From Spongospora subterranea f. sp. subterranea (lineage: Eukaryota; Endomyxa: Phytomyxea; Phytomyxea; Plasmodiophorida): 27,293 nt of DNA. The notes under the pieces were generated by a model. It was not told where the DNA came from. It ran no database searches and saw only the letters and a program-made list of their open reading frames with translations. The position numbers were made by a program, and so were the translations under genes. The stretch is taken from the NCBI GenBank assembly GCA_049724395.1, contig JAUGWO010000281.1, positions 1 through 27,293 on the forward strand. Direction: 5' to 3'. Of the stretch, positions 20,331 through 27,293 are shown one piece after another (within the stretch, counting starts at the first letter, position 1; the number at the start of each line of letters is the position of its first letter).

Positions 20331-20839
20331 CTATGACCCTAGCTTATGCGGTTGCATTGCTGCCAGGGGTCCCGCCCATATCTCTACCCCAACAAGGCAG
20401 TCCGCAATACATAAATAACGGTCGTCATTGGATGACTTCCACAAATCGCGCAAATGCAAATCTACTGTCAGGATTTGCGTCAAACGGGAGGTGAACACGT
20501 TCATCAGCGTGGTGTCTCTGCAGACTGCCGCTTTCGACCATCTTCTTTTGCATTTCAGTCGGCACTTGCCCAATTCTGTTGCAGCTGTATTGGTGGCCAA
20601 TGAACCGCTGCCTCACGAATTTCGTCAAGGGCTTTGCTGAGTGCTATCTCAGCATTCTGCAACACACGCGAAAATGTGCTCGGGACAACAGCAAATAACT
20701 CGCATAGAGTCTTGTGTTTTGTCGCGTGGGCGTAATAATGCAGCACGAGAGCAAGAACAGCGTGTTTGTACACAATACGAGGTGGGCGCCCACGCCTGCC
20801 AGGCCCGCTCAGAACAACGTAGTGCCGACTGAAATGCAA
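20331..20839 (-). mobile_element. DDE transposase fragment, HARBI1/DDE_Tnp_4-like
   Basis: On the minus strand from 20839: GRRGRPPRIVYKHAVLALVL, HATKHKTLCELFAVVPSTFS and RVLQNAEIALSKALDEIREA, then HWPP. This is the arrangement of the N-terminal helical (helix-turn-helix-like) region that precedes the catalytic part of Harbinger-type/DDE_Tnp_4 nucleases (L.yL....-LC..F-vs.sT.SR.L..). The frame stops at 20555, and after a frame change open sequence runs to about 20331 (SSNDDRYLCIADCLVGVEIW). No complete catalytic triad is visible, so this is a fragment. Terminal repeats of the parent transposon were not found. A segment of it (20481-20566) is duplicated in inverted orientation at 20821-20905. 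Confidence 0.5.
20481..20566 (-). repeat. Inverted repeat arm A inside the transposase fragment
   Basis: About 86 bp whose reverse complement (AGTGCCGACTGAAATGCAAA ... CACCTCCCGTTTG) recurs on plus at 20821-20905 with only a few differences around the middle (AGACTGCAGGGCTCC against AGTCTGCAGAGACAC). Confidence 0.85.
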
Positions 20840-20905
20840 AAGAAGATGGTCGAAAGCGGCAGACTGCAGGGCTCCACGCTGATGAACGTGTTCACCTCCC
20901 GTTTG
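20821..20905 (+). repeat. Inverted repeat arm B
   Basis: Inverted copy of 20481-20566; the two arms are separated by about 254 bp that encode most of the transposase helical region. Identity ends abruptly at GTTTG on one side and at AGTGCC on the other. The arms could form a hairpin with a 254-nt loop. Confidence 0.85.
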
Positions 20906-21062
20906 CTGATGTTGAGGAAATCACGTTTCGGATCCGTAAAAAACACCGAATTCTAAGCAGGAAAGCCTGCTGGCGCTGATCCCGAAGGCTTCTAAAGCGA
21001 GAAACATGATTGTGTTCATGTTCAAAAGTTATGCTGTTTATGGAGTCACCCTGTTCGAATAG

Positions 21063-22228
21063 CCCAATCAACTAACCAAGTACTCTGTCGGGCAACTTTT
21101 GACAATAGGTCCCGACGGTTTTGAAGAGAGTGTCCCGTTTTCTTTTAGTGCTCAAATGCTGTTCCTCCGATCCTCCAATTTTCAAGAGTACAGGTTTGTT
21201 CGCTGTTCGGTGTTTTATAATGGTGTTAGTCCACCATCGGGAACGTGTCATACGTTCCGATCCACCCGTATTCCTTGCCGCCATATTGCTGCAGTCGTAT
21301 CACACATCAACATAGACTTCTTTCAGGTAAATCATCTCAATTTCATTGGTATCCAATTAATTTAAAAACAATGCACTGTCCAGGTGAAGCATCTGCCGGA
21401 TCGCTGGCGTATTCGCTTTCCTTTGACTCATGGCTGTGGCCGCCAAGCAACTTCTTGGTGCTCTCTCGGCGGCGCCAGCAAATATGATATTGAAAATGAG
21501 ACACCACGTAAAAAATAATATTGTAAGGGGTATTCATCGAACGACCGTCTGAAGTTGACGTTGGGTCACCAGATTCGGTGTTGATCAAGCTATTGATTGC
21601 AAGAATTGACCGTTTGAACGAATACTCGAATATTAGCTCGGAGGGGGCACGGCGAGGGATGGTTGCTGCTCAAAAAGTGCCAGAGGCGTTAAAGCACATC
21701 AAGATGTTCTCCCCTCCAAATAAAGCAACAACGAAAATGTCGCTGGAAGACAGGTTGAATGAGTTCTCGGACGACGCCACTCATGATACCGGCGATACAG
21801 CTCCAGATCCCAATCAACCTGAAGATCTTTTCCGGGATTTATTCGCCCCAACCAATGCGGTTGGATCTGTTCCATCTCAACCAGCGGTGATGACCAAGCC
21901 GAAGAGTCATCACAGGTTGGAAGCGTCACTTGAGGTGTTCGTTGCTCATGGGCTCTTGCCTAAACCTGTTCGTTATGAAAAACGGTTCCAGTCAGGATAC
22001 GCAACCTATACAATGAGAGGAATGGATAGAACCCAAAGAGACCTGTATATGTTCGCCATGGAGCTGGAGAGAAAACACAAGAGTGCAAGGAAGAACACGG
22101 CCAAGGAACGATTGATGGCGTATAATCGGGCACGAAATTACCACAGAGACTTGCTGATGGAAGCGGCATTGGATCAGCAGGTTAAGAACAATATAGGGAA
22201 ACAAGTAAGGCCTGGGGCGGTAAGATAG
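21063..22228 (+). CDS. SWIM-type zinc-finger protein, C-terminal part
   Basis: Three exons join in phase: 21063-21326, 21384-21507, 21573-22228 (introns 57 and 65 nt), about 348 residues to TAG 22226-22228. The first exon carries CHTFRSTRIPCRHIAAVVSH, the CPx-nPCRH core of a SWIM zinc finger; the usual first cysteine two residues before CHTF appears replaced by Gly. After it come VKHLPDRWRIRF, an intron and HSVLIKLLIARIDRLNEYSN, then a polar region (EDRLNEFSDDATHD) and a basic C-terminus. SWIM domains of this RSTxxPCRHI kind are common in MULE and other transposase-related proteins and in zinc-finger SWIM proteins. The same frame is open upstream (about 20985-21059, ARNMIVFMFKSYAVYGVTLF) but ends in TAG at 21060-21062, where CGAATAG could be a splice acceptor. 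It may be a transposon-derived gene next to the transposase fragment. Confidence 0.65.
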
Positions 22229-23063
22229 GGTTCAGGGAAGCGGCGGGAAACAAATACAGGGGGACATTATAATATAGAAGAGGGCATTACCGCTATTGAG
22301 CATAAATAGGATATTGTTTAAAACGATATGGTGTGATAGTGGAATAGACAAGAGGAAGTGGGCGCGAGATTGCGGATCAGGGGTTAGTTTTATAGAGGGA
22401 GAGGGCATTTGACGATATCGAACAGAAATATGATATGATCTGACAGAGATGAACGACGGGACTTTTACCAAAATTTGAAAGGGTAAAAGGCGGCTTTACG
22501 ATGAAGTTGTCATTGCGCGACCGGCTTGAAGATGCTTTCAATCCGAAACTGATGAAACCAGGTGTTCAGTAGCGAATGAACTGAGATGTTGGGTTGGCCG
22601 GGTCCATAATGCCTAACCAAAACTCGGCTACACATTTCCAATCGTAATAGACAGCTCGCTATTGAAATAGTGTTGTGATATCAGGTATAGCGTGACCACA
22701 ATGAGGTTACACTGTTACAGAGTTACAGTACATCTTTTGAACAGGCTGCATGACCTGTATGTTCAGCATTGCACTGCTGTATCGTTACTCGCTCAGCAAT
22801 TACGACTGCGTATGTCAAGTGGTACAGTCGGAGCCATTGCTTGGACGCAGGAAGACACGATACTGTTGGCTCTAGACTGTACTACGAACAGTAGCGCCCG
22901 TGACCACACGAAAAAAGAAATGGAATTGAACAGCTAGAGTTGGAAGGATTTGATTTGACCTTGAGCACCTCTGTAAAACCTCGCTTCTTCAACGAAGAGT
23001 AATAAGACCGCAGTTTGGAGCTTCATGTACTGGATTTGAATTTTGCATATCCGCTGGTATCCG
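22229..23063. other. Region without a supported gene
   Basis: About 830 bp between the SWIM gene stop and the end of the next minus-strand gene. The first 250 bp are purine-rich on plus (AGAGGG, GAGGAAG). The 82-codon frame at 22692-22937 has no splice sites or features that support it. Confidence 0.4.
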
Positions 23064-23715
23064 TCATGCATGTTCCAATTTTAGCTGTTTGGGTTCCTGT
23101 TCCCGATTCTTGTGGGCTTTAGCATAATGTTCGCAGTATGGAGCCAACAGTTCGGGTCTTCCTAGGTCCAGGTGTCGGCTCTGACTGTACTCTTCGACGT
23201 ATCTGCATTTCAGAAAATATTTCTCGTTTCACTGCAAAAACACAGGTTTGGAGTTAAAACTTCCGGCGACAGATGACACGGGAAAATCTGTACAGGCAAA
23301 ACCTCCAAACTCTGTTGCAAGTCAACAGTTCAGCTACATTCCTGTCAGCTATGAAAGAAGCTTTCGTGGGAATGAACCGACTCTAACCTTGGACCTTCTC
23401 GGTATATTGGCAAAATCAACGCAAATTAATTTCGCGATCCAGCATTTTTCGCCCGAAAACGTGGTCGCCGACGGCTTCGTTTGAGAAGATGAACAATGAT
23501 TTGATACGTTGCATAACAAGATTGAGCGGTGTGATCTGTGGCGTTCCACTGAAGGAATCGAATCGGCAGATACAAGCAGCCCGAACGCGTCGATCGAGAC
23601 CCTGCTCGTTTGTGGCAGCTACGAGCAAACGAAGAAGAATCAGGCACAGCGCAAGTGTTGCACTGTATTCACTAGCGTTTGTAGCCGTACGGAATTCTCC
23701 AGGGTTGATAGGCAT
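23064..23715 (-). CDS. Unrecognised minus-strand gene
   Basis: The best-supported part is its 3' end: SRFIPTKASFIADRNVAELL and RVWRFCLYRFSRVICRR join through a phase-2 intron (GTTTTAACTCC...GAAATGCAG, 66 nt) to YVEEYSQSRHLDLGRPELL and HYAKAHKNREQEPKQLK, ending at TGA 23066-23064. Upstream, an open frame from ATG 23715 carries a hydrophobic stretch (YSATLALCLILLRLLVAAT) and FSNEAVGDHVFGRKMLDREI; its junction to the 3' exons near 23360-23420 is not phase-consistent. Plus-strand frames in this region (23248-23484, 23509-23805) look like shadows. The 5' end abuts the foldback element starting at 23732. Function unknown. Confidence 0.4.
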
Positions 23716-23731
23716 CTGTTAGGCAGCAAGC

Positions 23732-24360
23732 ATTGCCAATATCTCAATATTATATGGTTAATAATGCCAGGGGCGTCAGTGAAGAACGATATTGAACAGC
23801 GTTGATTGTGGAAAAACCATGTTTCCCCAAATGTACGCTGGGTGTTCCCTGATCTCTCTTCACTGGGGATTGAGCAGCAGATCAGTGGCCTTGGCACAAA
23901 GGGAAGCATACGTGGCTTTTCATGGCGGGTCCAACAATCATCAAGGCAGCATCCTATCGCGACAAATATCCAGTGCCCTGACCTGTGGGAAACCAATGTT
24001 TCCGATAAAAAGCGGGTACAGCCCCCGGTCCACGTTCCTGCTTGATGGGGGGGTGGAGACGTGGCAATGCCTGCTTGTTATCGGAAACATCGGTTTCCCT
24101 GTATACATCCACCCACAGGTCGCAGCACGGGATGTTATTCGCGATTGGGATGCTCTAGTTGATGAATTGTTGGAGGTGCCCGCCATGAAGCCATGTTCGC
24201 TTTCCTTCGTGCCGAGGCCACTGATCGCCGCTCAATCCCCAGTGAAGAGAGATCAGGGAACACCCGGCGTACCCTTGGGGAAACCAAGTCCATAATCAAA
24301 AGCTGTTCGAGTCACTGACGACCCTCAATGTTAACCAGATAGTATTGAGATATTGGCAAT
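23732..24360. mobile_element. 629-bp foldback (near-palindromic) element
   Basis: The left end ATTGCCAATATCTCAATA (23732-23749) is repeated in inverse at the right end TATTGAGATATTGGCAAT (24343-24360). The arms pair almost to the centre near 24046: for example GGGTGTTCCCTGATCTCTCT at about 23840 against its reverse complement near 24255, and CTGTGGGAAACCAATGTTTCC at about 23984 against the inverse near 24100. Arms are about 290-310 bp with small indels and scattered mismatches. No transposase is encoded; the 167-codon plus-strand frame inside (23792-24295) is a by-product of the palindrome. This is the form of a non-autonomous foldback or MITE-like DNA transposon. No clear target-site duplication was found. 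Confidence 0.8.
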
Positions 24361-24390
24361 ATTCCATGGTTTCGACGGATCCGCAAGTTA

Positions 24391-24529
24391 CCCGTTTCCT
24401 GATGAGGTCGACACTTCGATCAAACTGATTCTCTGTCCTGTCTTTGTTTGTGTTTTCGCGTCATTTCAACAAACAGCTGTACTGACTTGGCAATATAGTT
24501 CGATGATCACTGGATGTTGATATCCATCT
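24391..24529 (+). repeat. Left terminal inverted repeat of the 2.6-kb element
   Basis: Pairs with 26857-26994. Divergence is a handful of substitutions and one-base indels in the outer 35 bp (GAGGTCGACACTTCGATC against GCGGTAGACACTCGATC) and almost none in the inner 100 bp. Confidence 0.9.
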
Positions 24530-24694
24530 ATCTGAATGATGAGATGATTTTCCTCTATGATCCATTTAGATCGGCAAGATTTTAAGAGAAGTTACAAGAG
24601 GTCAATATGTTGTATATAGAGCCATGCAATTATGGGGTTGTTTGGTTAAACTGCGTCCCCATTTGTGTGTTTTATAAGCCCTACTAAAACACCT

Positions 24695-25250
24695 TTGAAA
24701 CAGATAAACATTATTGAACAAAGACCAATCTTACATTGTTCTTGAATTTCTCGAAAATGGGACACCGTTCGTCCACAGATGTATTCTGAACACTCTATCA
24801 TCCTGTTTCGTCTGTCTTGAACGCAGTTCATACAAACGCAAACGCCCACAGCGACGACTGCAGATAAAACGAATCGTGCAAGATGAGATAACAAACATAG
24901 ATGTATGAACAGACGACTCAGAATGATCGAGTTGGTTGTTCACATGCATCTGCAGACGAACAGCGTCCACAACAGAGAGTGAAGATACCAGTGGTTGATC
25001 GGGCCGGTTCTGGCATTTATAGCGAGTGCTTGAGATTCATACTTTCATATGTTTGTTATCTTCATATCAATACTGATCGTTTTATCTGCAGTTTGCGTTT
25101 GTATGAACTGCGTTCAAGACAGACGACTCAGGATGATCGAGTTGGTTGTCCCCATCTGCGGACGAACGGCGTCCCATTGTTCGAGAAATCCAAGAACAAT
25201 GTAAACGCAAACGGTCAAGATAGGTCTTTGTTCAAAATGTTCATCTGTTG
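24695..25250. repeat. Nested palindrome inside the 2.6-kb element
   Basis: 24714-24790 (GAACAAAGACCAATCTTACA, then TCTCGAAAATGGGACACCG) is found inverted at about 25160-25235; 24790-24870 (GTCTTGAACGCAGTTCATAC, then CTGCAGATAAAACG) is inverted at about 25080-25125. The two halves meet near 24975. A further inverted copy of the GAACAAAGACCAATCTTACA segment lies at 26645-26675 and a direct one at about 26830-26850. Confidence 0.85.
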
Positions 25251-25283
25251 ATCAGTATTGATATGAAGATAACAAACATATGA

Positions 25284-25880
25284 ATGTATGAATTTGTCAT
25301 GCACTGTGGTCATGCAGATTTACCGAGTGTTGTCATGCCGTCATGCATATTTACCGAGTGTTGTCATGCACTGTGGTCATGCATATTTACCGAATGTGTT
25401 GTCAATAATTCACAAAGAATCACAACAACATACTTACCATCGGCAACAGATTTGAATTATGAAGCACTGTGGTCATGCATATTTACCGAGTGTGGTCATG
25501 CACTGTGGTCATGCATATTTACCGAGTGTTGTCATGCACTGTGGTCATGCATATTTACCGAGTGTTGTCATGCACTGTGGTCATGCATATTTACCGAGTG
25601 TTGTCATGCACTGTGGTCATGCATATTTACCGAGTGTTGTCATGCACTGTGGTCATGCATATTTACCGAGTGTTGTCATGCACTGTGGTCATGCATATGT
25701 TACCCACTGTGGATGTACCGAGAATCAGCACCAGCGCGTTGTCATGCACTGTGGTCATGCATAATTACCGAGTGTTGTCATGCACTGTGGTCACGCAGCA
25801 CCAATCATGCACTGTGGTCATGCATATTTACCTATACAGTGTTGTCATGCAAACGCAACCCGAAAGTGTTGAACTGTGGT
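25284..25880 (+). repeat. 36-bp satellite, main block
   Basis: About twelve copies of a 36-bp unit, GTCATGCACTGTGGTCATGC followed by ATATTTACCGAGTGTT. The block at about 25470-25690 is perfectly regular; flanking copies are broken or carry short inserts. The unit contains the internal near-repeat GTCATGCA(CTGTG)GTCATGCA. Length divisible by three keeps three plus frames open. Confidence 0.95.
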
Positions 25881-26149
25881 CATGCATCATTATACCGATG
25901 TTGTTTGTGTCTCCTCGGGACAGGTCATCGGCACGTCTTCTTCGTTTTGCCTTTGTGGTCAGATGAAATTATGTCATTACACTGTTGGTGCATGTCTGAA
26001 AGAATCGGCCGTCGTTCGTCGGCAGATGAATGAGTGTTAACTCAATCAACTGCATGCGATCAGTATTGTGGTCATAACAAACATATGAATGTATGAATTT
26101 ACACTCGCGATAAATGCCAGAACCGGCCCGAGTCAGCCACTCGGTAAAT

Positions 26150-26330
26150 ATGCATGTCATGCACTGTGGTCATGCATATTTACCGAGTGTTGTCATGACC
26201 ACAGTGCATGTCGGTAAATATCCATGCTCCACTGTGGTCATGCAATATGCATGACCACCGAGTGTTGTCATGCACTGTGGTCATGCATATTTACCGAGTG
26301 TTGTCATGCACTGTGGTCATGCATATTTTA
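26150..26330 (+). repeat. 36-bp satellite, second block with inverted copies
   Basis: Four to five further copies of the 36-bp unit, with partial inverted copies in between (GACCACAGTGCATG at about 26198 and GGTAAATATCCATGCTCC at about 26213, and GGTAAATATGCATG at about 26142). Separated from the main block by about 270 bp of inverted-repeat sequence shared with 25000-25085. Confidence 0.85.
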
Positions 26331-26856
26331 TTGACAAAGCACCAGTGCCACTGTTCTCGATCAGGGTAAAAACGCAGCACCAAGTGCATAACCAACACTG
26401 GGCTCAGGCGAAAGGTCGCCGCCTATAGTTGTGCGTGACCAAATTCATACATTCATATGATAACCAATACAAAATCGGTCATGCATATCAGCATATGACT
26501 GATCATATTTAATCTGCAGGTGAATTGCAGTTAATTGACAGCATTCATCATGACCACGAATGACAGCCGAATCAGGATGAAACGCAACCCGAAAGTGTTG
26601 AACATCTGTGAGACGTCAAAATGATTTTGATTTTGATAAAAAAATAGAACAATGTAAGATTGGTCTTTGTTCAATAATGTTGTTTGTTTCAAAGGTCTCC
26701 TCGGTACAGGCTCTAAAATCGGTTTGCGCTCCACTATGTAGGAAAACAGGGAGCCATACAGCGTCTATTCATACTTCATTTTGCCTTTGTAGCTTCTACT
26801 AAAACACCTTTTAAACAGATGAAATTATTGAACAAAGACCAATCTTACATCACTTC

Positions 26857-26994
26857 AGATGGATATCAACATCCAGTGATCATCGAACTATATTGCCAAG
26901 TCAGTACAGCTGTTTGTTGAAATGACGCGAAAACACAAACAAAGACAGGACAGAGAATCAGTTTGATCGAGTGTCTACCGCATCAGGACACGGG
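26857..26994 (-). repeat. Right terminal inverted repeat of the 2.6-kb element
   Basis: Reverse complement of 24391-24529; inner edge at GATGGATATCAACATCCAGT, outer edge at CATCAGGACACGGG. Confidence 0.9.
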
Positions 26995-27263
26995 ATAGGG
27001 TGATTGTCTCGGCAGACATTACACGATAGAGCTAACACCTTAGGATGGTATGTTCGGAAATATGATAACACCGCATTAATAGAAAAGTTATCGAGACGTT
27101 GACCCTTCCGAACCTGAACGTCAAGTCGCCCCAGTTGAGGCCAAACGCCACAATTTCGTGGTATTGAGCGGCGACAATATTTCACAACTTCAATTTGCAG
27201 TCTTTGGATTGAAGGACTGATCAACCTTCTTGTTGTGTAGCTGCCGGTTTCATGCTCAGGCAA
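26958..27263 (-). CDS. Doubtful open frame near the right edge
   Basis: A 101-codon minus-strand frame (ATG 27263; RRSIPRNCGVWPQLGRLDVQ, NAVLSYFRTYHPKVLALSCN) ends inside the right terminal repeat. Alternative frames on both strands also hold coding-like stretches (ANTLGWYVRKYDN on plus, FGLNWGDLTFRFGRV on minus). No splice sites or domain decide between them. It may be the edge of a gene lying to the right of the window. Confidence 0.2.
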   Translation of the reverse strand: MPEHETGSYTTRRLISPSIQRLQIEVVKYCRRSIPRNCGVWPQLGRLDVQVRKGQRLDNFSINAVLSYFRTYHPKVLALSCNVCRDNHPIPCPDAVDTRSN

Positions 27264-27293
27264 GAGGAGCCAAGTAATGAATTCGTGGGCAGC

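Larger units (their letters stand above)
24391..26994. mobile_element. 2.6-kb element bounded by about 139-bp terminal inverted repeats
   Basis: 24391-24529 and 26857-26994 are inverted copies of each other over nearly their whole length, sharing for example ATCAAACTGATTCTCTGTCC and TGACTTGGCAATATAGTTCG on the plus strand at left and the minus strand at right. The outermost bases match as CCCGT...TCCTGATG. The interior has no transposase-like gene: it consists of nested inverted repeats (24695-25250; 25000-25085 with 26040-26130) and a 36-bp satellite. Plus-strand frames of up to 249 codons inside come from the 36-bp unit being a multiple of three. I read it as a composite foldback DNA element without coding capacity. 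Target-site duplications are not evident. Confidence 0.75.

Noticed and set aside
23792-24295. 167-codon plus frame
   Set aside because: It spans both arms of the palindromic element and its two halves are reverse-complement images; not an independent gene.
25284-26033. 249-codon plus frame
   Set aside because: It is produced by the 36-bp unit, whose length is divisible by three; no start context, splice site or domain.

Overview
This is a nuclear window from a eukaryote with a compact genome. Short spliceosomal introns, mostly 41-60 nt with GT...AG ends, interrupt nearly every gene I can resolve. Recognisable genes are those of an aerobic, mitochondriate eukaryote: the mitochondrial RNA helicase SUV3, the complex I subunit NDUFS4, an ACAD10/11-type fusion enzyme and a Golgi-type GT54 glycosyltransferase. 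I cannot fix the lineage. The gene set suits an animal, an early-branching opisthokont or another protist, and nothing looks prokaryotic.

Layout. 1-1,220: two head-to-head unrecognised genes. 1,222-2,500: two minisatellites. 2,509-4,717 or beyond: a GT54 (MGAT4-like) gene that appears to hold two tandem GT54 modules, the first without the acidic metal-binding motif. 5,040-6,170: a 70-bp satellite. 6,979-11,290: a very large intronless Ser/Thr/Asn-rich secreted protein with SGKK repeats. 11,416-14,667: an unrecognised minus-strand gene head-to-head with SUV3, and NDUFS4 converging on SUV3. 14,691-16,068: poorly resolved coding sequence and a small charged protein. 16,431-19,759: a complete ACAD11-type gene on the minus strand. 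20,331-22,228: a DDE (HARBI-like) transposase fragment with an inverted duplicate of part of itself, then a SWIM zinc-finger gene. 23,064-23,715: an unrecognised minus-strand gene. 23,732-26,994: two adjacent inverted-repeat elements, one a 629-bp near-palindrome and the other a 2.6-kb element with about 139-bp terminal inverted repeats, nested palindromes and a 36-bp satellite. The last 300 bp hold one doubtful frame.

Three of the four confidently named proteins are mitochondrial by family knowledge (SUV3, NDUFS4) or belong to acyl-CoA oxidation (ACAD11), but I see no sign that they are co-regulated. The right third is accessory, repeat-rich DNA. At two places (9,846 and about 13,700), and possibly at the SUV3 exon 2/3 junction, a single extra base breaks an otherwise well-supported host reading frame. 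That points either to assembly indels or to real lesions.
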